DNA of 64,000 nt from Salticus scenicus (lineage: Eukaryota > Arthropoda > Arachnida > Araneae > Salticidae). The position numbers were made by a program, and so were the translations under genes. Within the stretch, counting starts at the first letter, position 1; every line of letters starts with the position of its first letter. The stretch spans positions 25,961 through 89,960 of the forward strand of contig CAWVNO010002543.1 of the NCBI GenBank assembly GCA_963930645.1. Reading direction: 5' to 3'. Positions 34,553-45,869 of this stretch are shown here, one piece after another. A model generated the notes under the pieces. It saw nothing but the letters and a program-made list of their open reading frames with translations. It made no database searches and was not told where the DNA came from.

Positions 34553-35525
34553 TAAAAGCGGCTTATTCCAAAGCTTTTCGCCCTGAAAATTAGGGCATCA
34601 TCAGGAAGTCTACATGGTTTTACACAATGTGCAGCTGTGTTACAAATATATATACTAAATCAGGTTAAAGCTACAGTTACATCGTTGCTTTAATACATTT
34701 TTTTAGTTCATTGGTCAGAGCCATTCTACATTGACACTGAGACAACACTTGATTACTGCAACTTGCGTTGGAAAAGTCAGTTTTGGATGTCTTTCGGAAA
34801 GGCTGGCGTGGTGGTAACATCAAGGTGAAAAAACGTTCCGAGCAGTGGTAGTGAATGGAAGTCATTCTTTTGGAGGCGTCAATGGATGGCAGCTGGAACA
34901 CTGGACTGGCGTTAACAACTGTTATAAGAGACTTGTAGTGGAAAGGAATCAAACCTTGAAGACAAACTGTGGATGGGAACATGGAACTTGGAGTGGCGGT
35001 AACTATCATTGGAGAAGGGTGCAGCATCGTCCATAGAAACTTAAATAAAACTTGAAATTGATGAGGTTACATATTCTACTGGAAAATTATATATGCAAGT
35101 TAAATATGTGGTTGTATAATATAATTCCAAATTTTAGGTAGAAAAGCTGAATCTTTAGAATTAATACCATTAGGATATTTTACAAAATTTACAGCTTCTG
35201 AAATTACGAGTTCAGTTATATTTTGTGGAGTTGAAATTATTTCTGCTCGATCCTATAAGGGTATAGCGCTGGCGTTATTGTAAATGAAAAACACAATTGC
35301 AGAACTTCTTTGATATGTTCCTAGATTCTGCTATTAAGAGTTCTTTTAGTTTGTCCAATATAGAAAAAAAATTCATTATTCAATTGTATGGGAAGTTTAT
35401 AAACCCTTCCAGTGGGTCTAGTGCGGTCATTGTCATTATACTTAGTTGTTTAATAGTTAAAGGTGAACTATAAGGAATTACAGTATTAAATTTTCGAAAA
35501 GTATAATGTCTAAAATTATCGAAAT
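34553..35525 (-). pseudogene. Penelope-like retroelement remnant with GIY-YIG endonuclease
   Basis: Minus-strand reading gives, near 35,325-35,420, GRVYKLPIQLNNEFFFYIGQ followed by TKRTLNSRI, a stop, and EHIKEVLQL. This fits the GIY-YIG nuclease found at the C-terminus of Penelope-like polyproteins (V-Y-K ... Y-I-G-Q-T-x-R-x-L-x-x-R ... E-H). In a shifted frame, 35,130-35,260 reads VISEAVNFVKYPNGINSKDS then AFLPKIW, resembling the domain's C-terminal end. Upstream IPYSSPLTIKQLS (about 35,455-35,490) is in another frame, so at least two frameshifts exist. The reverse transcriptase is absent: the copy stops at the foldback repeat beginning 35,574. Downstream on the same strand are a GC-richer 3' region and the hammerhead-like motif. 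Confidence 0.7.
34571..34604 (-). ncRNA. Hammerhead-ribozyme-like core in a Penelope-like element
   Basis: On the minus strand the order is CTGATGA (34,598-34,604), one unpaired T, stem GCCCT (34,592-34,596), loop AATTTTC, closing stem AGGGC (34,580-34,584), then GAAA (34,576-34,579). This is the conserved hammerhead arrangement CUGAUGA - stem II - GAAA. A candidate AUA cleavage triplet follows in GGAATAAGCC. Stem I and stem III do not pair convincingly here, and the extra unpaired base before stem II is atypical of the textbook form. Penelope-like retroelements are known to carry hammerhead motifs in their terminal repeats, and a GIY-YIG remnant of such an element lies just upstream on the same strand. 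Confidence 0.55.
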
Positions 35526-35573
35526 CTTTACTATAAACAAGGCTGAACTATAAACAAGGTACTATATTACTAT

Positions 35574-35711
35574 AAACAAGGTGAATTTAATTTTAGGGGT
35601 AAATTTAGAAGAGTTATTAATTGGAGGAAAAAAAGAGTTTATTTATTTATTTATTTTTTTATTAAAAATCTCAATTATAGTATTTATTTATTTATTTTTT
35701 ATTTATTTTTT

Positions 35712-35757
<46 letters not shown>

Positions 35758-35930
35758 ACAATAAAACAAACAAACAAACAAACAAAAAATACAACAAAAA
35801 ACTACTATAATTGAATTTTTCAGTAAAATAAAAAATAAACTACTTTTTCCTCCAATTAATAACTCTTCTACAACCACTTCTACAATAATCATTCTATAAC
35901 CCCTAAAATTAAATTCACTAATAGCCTTGT
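35574..35930. repeat. Foldback (inverted) repeat around a T-run/A-run centre
   Basis: Left arm 35,574-35,690 and right arm 35,802-35,930 are inverted copies. Shared blocks include ACAAGG, GTGAATTTAATTTTAGGGG, AGAAGAGTTATTAATTGGAG, AGTTTATTT and CAATTATAGTA. The right arm has about 26 extra bases. The centre is T-rich then a pure A run of about 40 (35,718-35,755). It could fold into a long hairpin. It abuts the truncated Penelope-like remnant, part of which (ACTATAAACAAGG) is also repeated at 35,531 and 35,570. Confidence 0.8.
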
Positions 35931-35986
35931 ACTTATTTTTTTATTTTTTATTTATTTATTTATTTATTTTTTGCCAATCAAGTGTA

Positions 35987-36024
<38 letters not shown>

Positions 36025-36624
36025 CTGCACTGTACTGTCTCAGACAGTTTCATTTAAAATATTATCAAGTTTTTAAATACACTCAAAAACCATATTAGAA
36101 ATCTTATAGATATACAGATAAATTTTTCCGTTTAAATTTTTGTTTCTTTAAGTTTAGATCTTTGTATCATTTATGAAATACCATATTATTTTATTTATTT
36201 ATTAACATTATGCAAAATAAAAATAAAACTTGCTGAAAACTTGCACGTTCAAAACTTCGAAACGTGGAATATTCCAAATTTTTCTTGTAATATTTCTCAA
36301 CAACATTCCATTAAGTGCCTTAATCCTAAAAGCTATTTTGGTTTCTAAGCCGATTAGCTGCAATTAAATAATGTTAGTTATTTCGGAGAAGTTGAAAATT
36401 AAAATTTTAAGAGTCCTAATTTTCTAAGATTGCGTGAGCCAAAAGGACGTTAGTTCCTCCGAATTTGAACTTATAAGCATTTGAATTATTAATAGTCATA
36501 GTTATATATTTTAATGTAGAAAAAGCATTAAAAGAAGCTTAATTCATCATAGAGATTAAAGAAGCATCAGTCATCATACATTTTCCCTAGAATATTATTC
36601 ATATTTAAAAATATATGTCGATAA

Positions 36625-36669
<45 letters not shown>

Positions 36670-37451
36670 AATCTATATTTAACTTATTTTTTCATTTTTG
36701 TATAGATAAAATAATTGCCTCTTTTAATGTGTGCTAATATTTTCTTTTTCTTTTGTCACAATTAGGAAAATATTGAGCAATTTACTTGCCACGACCATGT
36801 ATGTTATCAGTTGAGGGATTTTATCAAATGTATTTGCGTAACATTCCATTGTATGCGTCTGTTACACAGCTATAGCTGATAGCATTTCTCAAAATGGTTG
36901 CAGAAAATAAATTTCCCCATTAATGTTGTGTATTCTTATACAAAATATTTTACAGTGAAAAGAAAACAAATTAATTTATTATTTATTTTATTATGTAAAG
37001 AGTAACTTTTAATCTGTACTACGAGAATATCGTACAAAAATCTGTCAAGAAAACAGCCTCTGATGGAAACGAGACTTTAGACAGATTAATACTGAATTTC
37101 AAGAGAAGGAACATTGGGTACGTTGCAAAGAATATGGCAAAAAATTTTTCAAAAAAGAACTGCTGCAGAACTCATACACCTCTGGTCGAAAGAGCATCTA
37201 ACTTCATACAATCTTCAACTATTTCAGTCTCATATAATTTGTATCTTCCTTTCATTCAAAACGAAAAGTTTTGCGCTCTATTTTAAAATTTTATCTATGC
37301 GATATGAAAACTGCATTACTGAAAATAATGTATTGGTATTACTAGCATTATTTTAACCTTACTGTGAATATGTTAATTAAGACATTTTCCGAAATCTAGA
37401 ACATCAGAAATATTTGTACTCAGCAGATTTTCCGTAAGGCATACAGTTCAA
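35931..37451. other. AT-rich non-coding stretch
   Basis: Poly(T) at about 35,992-36,022, (CA)n followed by (TA)n at about 36,625-36,669. An 80-codon ORF at 37,114-37,356 is not supported. Confidence 0.55.
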
Positions 37452-37919
37452 CACTCGGAAAAATGTCTAGAACGGATATCTAGAATCTAGATTGTGGCTC
37501 TAGTAAAAATAGTTCCATGTCATGCTTATAAATTCTAGTCCCTTTTGAAAGCGAGTTCTAGAAACCGCTATTGGAATTTCAGAGATTTTGCTTAAAATTA
37601 TCGAAGTCAAACTTATTTAAAAATATCCGCATAATAAATGTGAAAACAAGAGGCACGTTTCAGCAAATATAGTCTTGTTTTATGATCCTAATTCTTGAAA
37701 TACAGGAGAATTTCTCGGAATACGAAGAATTCATAATATTCTTAATATTGCTTCACCATCTAGAAATGTATAGACTAGAAATTCTCGATCGTTTCGTCTA
37801 TTCAGCTTATTGGTGTGTCTTATACGCATAGCTCGGAAATCTATATTTATAGTTTAGGGATTTATAAACTGGTCACTTATTCGTTCTAAATGAAAACGGT
37901 GTATTTTTTTTTCTCAGTG
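37452..37919 (+). mobile_element. 470-bp MITE, full copy in the single-copy region
   Basis: Starts CACTCGGAAAAATG and ends TTTTTTCTCAGTG, with the same internal order as 715-1,189 (TCTAGATTGTGGCTCTAG, ATAGTTCCATGTCAT, TTCACCATCTAGAAA). Several percent of bases differ from the other copies by eye, so this insertion is independent of the 42-kb duplication. It contains no ORF of interest. Confidence 0.85.
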
Positions 37920-38155
37920 AAAATTCTGGCATTAAATAAACTTCTACTGTTTTCCTAAACAAGATCAAACCAGAGTGCATAAAAATATAGGCGACGATGC
38001 TACCTATCAGTCACGGGAGCACGGTTTGATCGTATAAATACCAGTATAAAAACTCCATTAGAAATTCCATTCCAGAAATTCCATTATAAAAATTAATTAA
38101 TGATTATTTTTTTTTTTTTTTTCAAATTACAATCAACAAATAAGACACAGTTATA
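37920..38155. other. Non-coding stretch
   Basis: Short spacer with poly(T) at about 38,107-38,122. Nothing else recognised. Confidence 0.5.
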
Positions 38156-38369
38156 CATTCAGTAACAAAAGTCTCCGACCACTAGCAAAAATTCTTATAT
38201 AAAAAAAAGTACACTTATAACTGTTTTGTTAAATAAATCCTTGTCGAATCTTGTTCTTAGACTGACTAATAACAGGATTCGACGAGGATTTATTTAACAA
38301 AACTGTATTAAGTGTACTTTATTTATATAGGAATTTTTGCTAGTGTTCGGAGACTTTTCTTACCAAGTA
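38156..38369. mobile_element. 214-bp foldback MITE, Tc1-type
   Basis: Nearly the entire element is an inverted repeat of about 100 bp per arm around a short centre at about 38,261-38,268. Shared blocks are AAAAGTCTCCGA, CACTAGCAAAAATTC, AGTACACTTA, TTTTGTTAAATAAATCCT and GTCGAATC. TA lies on both sides (38,154-38,155 and 38,370-38,371). The inner segment TTTTGTTAAATAAATCCTTG resembles the interior of the MITE at 32,542-32,729. Transcription would give a strong hairpin RNA. Confidence 0.88.
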
Positions 38370-39331
38370 TAGAGGTTTTCAATCCTGTTATTTTTACATA
38401 AATTTTCTTATGCAAAATATAAAATTTATGAAGACGATTAAATAAACTTAACAAAAATTTCAACACAAGAATTATATGTCATGACGATGTATTGTTCTTT
38501 TTTGCGATTCGTAAGAAATGTCGATATTTCTATAGATGCTCTAATTCAAGTCAAAATATAATAGATTTCTTAAGGCAACGGTATTTAATTGTATTAAAAA
38601 AAATGTTCAACTCTCCACCAAAAATTTTAAAATACATAATTAAAATTGATATATTTAAATTGATACAATTAAAAATTTTATGTATCCTAAAAGAATATCC
38701 AAAAAAAATGATTTAATAAAACTTTGATAAAGAGAAGCACTATCGTTTTCGAAAGGAATTGACCTTTCTTCTTTACGTGTCAAATCAGGGGCTACACGGT
38801 CAAGGCAAAAGCAAGAAAGCAAGAAATATCTTCAAATACTAGACATAAATATAAAAAACATCAAAAGCGCTTTCTGTAATAAAATAGAAATTTAAACAAA
38901 TGCTTAAAAAAAAAAAAAAAAAGCTTCCAGCATAATTTCTAAAATGTTACTTTCATGCCTTTTAATTTGAGGTTTTAACATTATTTCAAGGAGAAATTAA
39001 ATTAAAATTCCCAAAAGAGAAGTTGTTTCCTGATTCATTTTGTTGGACAATTTCATAATGAGTTCTGAAACTAAATGGAAATGCAGTGTCTCTTTAAAGA
39101 TGTCTATTGATAGAATGTGAAAGTATCTTTAAAAATTAAGTTTAGTTTTAGCGAGAAAAATAAATGTATTCTAAATATATGATTTGGACCTGTGATGAGT
39201 GTTCCATTATAAGTAAGATTGCATTCGTAAAATCCTTAAAGTAATTAGTTTTATATCTGGTAAGTATTATACCCCTGGAGATAAATATACTACTAAATAA
39301 AAATTTCATTTAGATGCTGGTATTTTTTAAC
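38370..39331. other. AT-rich non-coding stretch
   Basis: No gene recognised; poly(A) at about 38,907-38,922. Confidence 0.55.
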
Positions 39332-39495
39332 CTATGATTTTCAATTCGTGAAACATCAAGTTATTTATTCCATTTTAGAATATTTGACAGTAATGTTATT
39401 AAAAAAAAAAAAAAAAAAAAAAACTATGATTTTTTAATTCGTGAAACATCAAGTTATTTATTCCATTTTAGCATATTTGACAGTAATGTTATTTA
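39332..39495 (+). repeat. Two-unit tandem repeat of about 70 bp separated by poly(A)
   Basis: CTATGATTTT...TTAATGTTATT-type unit at 39,332-39,400 is repeated at 39,424-39,495 with a 23-bp A-run between. Shared blocks are AATTCGTGAAACATCAAG, TTATTTATTCCATTTTAG and ATATTTGACAGTAATGTTATT. Confidence 0.9.
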
Positions 39496-41267
39496 AAAAG
39501 CAATAACTTCTATAAAGCAATTTAAACTTCAGTGTTTATTATTATTATTATTATTATTATTATTTTATTTATTTTATTTATTTATACATTTTTTTTGCAA
39601 ATATGTGAAGAGAAAGTATTGTTTTAAGTCACATTTTTTAAATAGTTTTTTGTTTATACATTTTAAGCCCTCCCAGAACCCGAAAAAATGTTTTAGTGGT
39701 TGACCAACCACTAAAAACCACTGTTTATTTAGCTTTTTGTAAATGTGTCTGTCTGTGGGACTGCTATAAACATATCTCAAGAGCAAATAACAGCATAAAT
39801 TCCAAACTCAGTATTCAAAATAATATAGAGTTGATACGCTAAAGTCTCCGACGAAATCTAAATTACGGTTCGGATACTGGGGCATGAAAAATAATTCAAA
39901 TGCACTACGTCTATACGCAAATTTCTGATAGGTACAGTTTCACATCGATAGGCTGCAGCAAAAATATATATAGTATTTCTCTAACATGGAACAGTTTGAA
40001 TTATTTTTCGTCGGAACGATATGATACGCGAGGATAAAGAAATATTATTTATACATGGACAATATTTAAGCACGCGGACTTAGCTCATTGGACTAATAAG
40101 ATAAAATGACGACATTTGTCTGATGACATTATTTTACGAAAAAAAATATTTTTAACAGTTATTTCCTCAGAATGTTTGCAAGCATAATTTTAAACCTAAC
40201 AATATTTTTTTCACTAAAAAACACAATCATAACAATGCATAAGGTTTTCTAAAAACATTTATTGGCTAGCGTTTTATTAAAAAGGATTTTACGTAAATTT
40301 TACATGTTTACCTTTTCCTTTAGTAACCTTTATTTGTTAATTATAAGTCTTTTCTATTATGATGCTTTAATAACAGTAAAAACTTTATTTATGCAGTAAG
40401 ACATACTTTAAATTAAATATTTAACTTTCTTATATTAGCAAATAAAAAAAAAAATGCTGAAAGTATTAAATTTGTTGCAAATTCCATTGGCATACTGTAA
40501 AATGTTCATTCAGAATTTTTTACATCAAGCAATTTAAGTTAATCTAAAAAGATATTTATTGTAACTGAAATGTACTAAAGAGAGGAAGTTTCTACATTTA
40601 TTTTCTATCACTTTCCGAAATAGATTCTGAAAGGGAAATGCGTTGTTCCTAAATGATGTTTATTGGCGGAATAATTCATTTCAAAGAAGCATTCTTTTGA
40701 AAATTGAGTTTAAGTTTCATTACGAAATTTTAAATATATTTTGAATATGTATGTAACATCTATGATAAGTATTTCAATTAGAGTAATGATGGAGGCGAGT
40801 TATTTTCCAAAAAAATAATTTTATTGACTTTTACATAAATTCATAATCATACAAGTTTTATTTTGAACAAAAAATTCTATTATTGTATATTTAAAAAAAT
40901 TAACACCTATATCAAAAAAGGAGTTTAATTTTTAATAATATTCATGTCAGAATAAGGAAAAGTTTTAGAACTTTGCGATAAAATTTGCGATAAAATTTTA
41001 ATTGTATTTTGAATATGTATAAAGAATATGTGGTAATTGTATCACTTGAAATAATATTACATGCATAGAATTCCTCTAAATAATTTATTTTAATTACTTT
41101 AAAAAGTAATCCAAGACTTTTATACAATTCATGTAAATGGACATAAGTGTAAACGAGATTCAGTTTCCAATTAGTTACTGATACCATTTATCATCTACGT
41201 CTAGTTAATGAACTAATTACTTTTTTTAATAAGGTTACGTGTAAGTAAACTATTAAAGTATATTTAA
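39496..41267. other. AT-rich non-coding stretch
   Basis: A (TTA)n run lies at about 39,537-39,565. No coding signal; ORFs on the minus strand at 39,574-39,786 and 40,942-41,187 lack any recognisable motif. Confidence 0.55.
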
Positions 41268-41343
41268 CCACTTCACCAGCTATCCCGAGATAACTTAAGA
41301 TAAATTTAGCCTTCCACATGTACAACAGTGGCCAGTGAAGTGG
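41268..41343. mobile_element. 76-bp piggyBac-type miniature element
   Basis: TTAA (41,264-41,267), CCACTTCACCAGC, then an unpaired middle, then GCCAGTGAAGTGG and TTAA (41,344-41,347). The 13-bp ends are inverted repeats with two mismatches, and TTAA target duplications are the hallmark of piggyBac-superfamily transposition. At 76 bp it is extremely short, so an extensively deleted copy is likely. Confidence 0.75.
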
Positions 41344-41532
41344 TTAAAATTATATACATTATGCACTAAAAACAATTTATCATTAATGGATTTTGTTTAT
41401 ATATTTATAAAGAGATTGGCAGCCGCCGATTTCAAAATTTATTATCTATAAATCATACAGTAAGTATTGCGTTTGGTACATATTTTCGAAATTAAAAATT
41501 GTTTGTTTTACGCGTTTTGAGTTACCTTTATC

Positions 41533-41563
<31 letters not shown>

Positions 41564-42299
41564 TTAAGCAGTTGGTTTGGGAGTTTGGATGTGTGTTTGT
41601 GATTGTGTCTGTCATGGGCTTCTCCAAAGAAAAAATGTTAGTGGGAAAAAGAAACACGGTATTATAATTCAGTATCATATCGGATTTTACTTGAAACGTT
41701 ATTTTAATATCGGACAAGCTTGTACAGGGGCATACAAAATAATTCAAATGTAAATACACTTTTAGACTGATCATTTGTTATAATTACGCTTTTTGAGGTT
41801 CCAGATTAGAAAAATAAAAACTGTAGTAGTTGATGTGTCTATTTTTCTGTTATAAACATTGCTTAAATATGCATATAATTTTAACTACTTAAAATTCGAT
41901 TTTTGAATATCACATAATGTTTGTCAATTAACAAAAGTATCCAGGAGTCGTGTGTGTTAAAATAAGACTTAATAAATTAAAACAAACATTTATATTTCAT
42001 AATATCCTTATTAAATGGATGTAAGTTCTACATTCAAACATTGTGATAGAGAATGTAGTAGTTCCCATCATACAGAATTATATGGCAAATAAATATATTT
42101 CTAAATCGCTTGTTAGTTGCATTTAAATTACAGTCATGCACTTTATATGTTGCATCTTAATCTATGATATGTCTTTATTATTTTTTGGGAGAATTTCATC
42201 ATTGAATAAAGATATTGTAGAGTTCACTGCACCTTTAATAATAAAATACAAAGTATTAAATTGATTATTGAGTTATCAAATATGTTTATTTTATGTAAA
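41344..42299. other. AT-rich non-coding stretch up to the start of copy B
   Basis: Poly(A) at about 41,535-41,559. No gene. The change into copy B at 42,300 shows no element end or microsatellite, which fits with the duplication boundary lying elsewhere. Confidence 0.55.
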
Positions 42300-42963
42300 G
42301 GACTTATTTTTGATGTTTCTATTTTTTTAAATAATCTGTTCAGTTACGGTTTAAACATTTTTAATCCGTAATACAGTTAACATTTAAAACAAGTTATAAA
42401 TGATTACAGATTCGTCGAAGCCTATTTCTTTTTTAATGAAAACTATTTGCTATAGACTTTTCGTAGTTTAGTAGAAAACAAAACTAAGCTAAGGTACTGG
42501 ATGAATTATATTTAATTTTAAAAATAGTCCCTTAGATAAGTTAAAGATAAAAATTAATTAATAGTTGTTTAGAATATCTGCTACTAAATATACCAAATCG
42601 ATATTTTCTTCATAACTCTGATTGTTAATTTTCTCTTACTTTCGTAAATGTAGTTACATTTTAATAATACTCGTGACTTTTAAACACATTAACTGAAATT
42701 ACACATCATTAAACTTACAATTGGAGACAGTTTAAGTCATTCAATTTTCCAAATGTCTTGCTTAATTAAACATTTATTTTAGTCAAATTAGAATTAATAT
42801 GCTAAGCAAAAATTATGCAGTTATATGCCACAAAAGATAATGATTTTTATAGCAATTAAAATAATATTATTATAATCAAATAAAGAAAAGAGAGATTTCA
42901 TATAATTTGTATATTTTTTTTATGTTTTTAATTTTTTTTTATATACGTTCATTGAAAAAAAAA
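42300..42963. other. AT-rich non-coding stretch (copy B of 1-664)
   Basis: Same sequence as the start of the window; nothing recognised. Confidence 0.6.
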
Positions 42964-43488
42964 TATGTGACTGACATTTAGAAACCAAATTGTGGCTCCA
43001 GTAAAAATACATACACTGAGAAAAAATTCTGTAACTGACATCTAGAATCTAGATTGTGGCTATAGAAAAAATAGTTCCATGTCATCCTTATTAATTCTAG
43101 TACCTTTGAATACGATTTTTAGAAACCCTCATTAGAATTCTAGAGCGATTGCCTATATTCTCGAGGGCAAAGTTATTTAAAAATTTCTTTAAATAAATGT
43201 GAATACAAGAGGCGGGTTTAAACAACTATAATCTTGGTTTATTACACAATTCTAGAAAATGAAGAGAGAAATTCTCGCAATACGAAATATTCAGAACATT
43301 CAGAATATTCAGAAAATTGTTTCACCATCTAGAAATTTGCAGATTAGAAATTCTCGATCATTTCATCTATTCAGTTTTTTGACGTGCCTTATGCGCATAG
43401 CTAGGAAACCTATATTTCTAGTTAAGGGATTTAGAAAATGGCCACTTATTCATTCTAGAAGAAAGCGGTATACATTTTTTTCTCAGCT
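42964..43488 (+). mobile_element. 470-bp MITE with leading fragment (copy B)
   Basis: Duplicate of 665-1,189, with the full element at 43,014-43,488. Confidence 0.8.
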
Positions 43489-43527
43489 AGGTGTCATAAC
43501 TTACAAATTCCACTTCCCTCTAATAGT

Positions 43528-43897
43528 GAGTTTCAGAAAACCTTATTAGAATTTTTCAGCGTTTTTTTTTTTTTTTACATTATCGTGGTCAAACTTTTTA
43601 AGGATCTCTGAACAAAATGTGAATACAAGATGCGAGTTTTAATAACTATAAGTTTTCTTTATGGCCCAATTCTAGGACATCAAGCGAGACTTTCTAGAAA
43701 TACAAAATATTCAGAATATTCATAATATTGCTTCACCATCTAGAAAAGTATAGACTATATATTCATTATTATTTAATTTATTCAGTTTATTTATTTCCTC
43801 TATACACTAAACACGGAAAACTATATTTCTTGTTTAAATATTCAGAAAATGACTACTTATCCGTTCTAGATGACGGCGGTATAATTCTTTCACAATG
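43528..43897 (+). mobile_element. 5'-truncated 470-bp MITE (copy B)
   Basis: Duplicate of 1,229-1,598. It carries one of the few real substitutions between the copies: A at 43,696 against C at 1,397, which turns TTCTCGAA into TTCTAGAA. Confidence 0.7.
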
Positions 43898-45178
43898 TAG
43901 TACGCAAAAATGTACTCTTCAAAATAGAAAAATCTGCAGAATAGGCATGACTGATATACGTGCACCGAAATCTGTGTTGTCGATTTTTATGTTTCCCTTC
44001 GATTCCTGCACAAAGGGATTGGGTATTCAGTGATGTCTGTATAAGTTTTTTACAAGCAAAGTTAAAAAATGTAAATATATGTGGTTATATTGTAAATTTT
44101 CATATTATTAGCATAGATCACTATTAATGCTAAATTCCAGACCTTCGCCATGCCTGATGAGTAACTATAGAGCGACGTTTAAAACTCACTTCACCTCATA
44201 CTTTTCGAGATTATTGTTATTATTATTATTTATTATTTATTTAGCACTGTATTTTAAAAAACTATATTTTATAACTATTTTGTGCCTTTCAAGGATTTCA
44301 TTTTTTATGTTTTTTGGATTGGATAAAAATTAGTATGCCATGCCACTTGACCACCCTTAGGGGTGAATCTCAGATCGTCTCCAATTGTCCACAATATAGT
44401 TACATTGCGATGTTAAACCCGCTTAACTTACATACGTAGCTTCTTTTTGTTAATCGCTAAAAATTCGTTCTATTGTGTTAGCAATAGAATCTTACAATTC
44501 CACTAGGAAACACAAAAATCACCACATTGCCGAATTTTCTAAAATGCGCCAAGCAGTACCTTTAAGCAGACTTTTTTTTTCAAGCAATGTCTTGATCTTA
44601 GTACTTTTAGAGTTAAAGCACAAATGTCTTTCTTTTAGACCAAAATGAAAGCAATTTAGAATGTCCGAAATTATCGAATTCCTCTCATTAGATTGGCAGT
44701 TGGACGATATGCATCATCGATGACCCAACTACTTCATTGGAAACCAGATTAAATAAGACAAGCTTGAAAGGGTTTAATACCACACTAGAGCTATACATGG
44801 GCCAATTGGTGACTGTTTGAAAGTCCGTCTTAGGATACTAGGATTAGTCTGAAGACGTTCTATTAGCATTTTGGTTCGCAACGAAGAAGATTTAAGAGAA
44901 AGCAGAAATATGTTACTTCTTTCCAATTTTTTTAATATCTATATTTAATGTTTCATTGATAATTACGTCAGCATATAGATTCTCTTTTGAACAATCCATT
45001 GGTGCCCTTATATTTTCATCCATTTTTTTTAAGCGCTCGAAAAACTTAAAATCTAAAGATTTAACTTTCCATTGCATTTTCAAGAAAAAAGTACATAAGT
45101 CTCATCTTCAAAAGTTGTAATATTGAAGTTACTATGTGTATTCATTAAAACAGATTATTTACAGGTTTCGTATCCATA
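43898..45178. other. Non-coding stretch (copy B of 1,599-2,879)
   Basis: Nothing recognised. Confidence 0.4.
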
Positions 45179-45344
45179 ATCGAACAATATATTTTGAAAC
45201 GAGAATCACCAAACTAGGCAAACATGTTTCCAGTCATCAACAGTTCAATGGCGTTGTTCGCGGAAACAGGTGAGTCATAAAGTTTTGTGCCGTGCAGACA
45301 ACAACGCTACACGACTGGGTATTCGGGTCGGAAAGCCAATATGA
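45179..45344 (-). pseudogene. Tc1-like transposase fragment (copy B)
   Basis: Duplicate of 2,880-3,045, with the same stops and the same position just upstream of the LTR-like repeat. Confidence 0.6.
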
Positions 45345-45405
45345 ATGATGAAATTAAAGCGCATCTATGCCTTCCTTCAAGATTTATCAAACTCAACAAA
45401 CTAAA

Positions 45406-45762
45406 TTCTTTCTCTATCTTTCCTTAATTTTTCCTCCTCTCCTACATGGCGAATGCTTATTATGTCTGATGCTACAGCATTCCACCGAAGTGCTCTCCGG
45501 AAGCAATCATCCGGCGCATGATGTTGCTATTAACCAACATTGTTCATAGGGTGTTTGGGCTTCGTATAAAGACTGCGTGAACTTTGTATAAAGACTGTGT
45601 GAAATTTGTTCATTACCTGTATGAACTTTGTAAATAGACTACCACTCGGCTCCGGCCCTCTTCACTTTCATGCAACTTTGTCGCCTTTTGTCGCGAGAGA
45701 GCTCTGCTATGCCGACCATTGTAATTTTTTTTGTTTGCTTATGCAGTAAACAACGGGGGAGA
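45406..45762 (+). repeat. LTR-like repeat (copy B)
   Basis: Duplicate of 3,107-3,463, including the two TATA-like GTATAAAG motifs. Confidence 0.5.
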
Positions 45763-45869
45763 CGTAACCTTTGGAGACGGGCTCATTTAAATCACCTCTA
45801 AAGGTTAAAAACCCTCAAAAACGCTGCATAGTGGTGAGCGGCCTCCTTCCGTCTTAGAATCTAAGAAAT

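Noticed and set aside
34677..35027. A 116-codon minus-strand ORF
   Set aside because: It lies in the 3' region of the Penelope-like remnant, has no recognisable motif, and seems to be open only by chance in a GC-richer patch.
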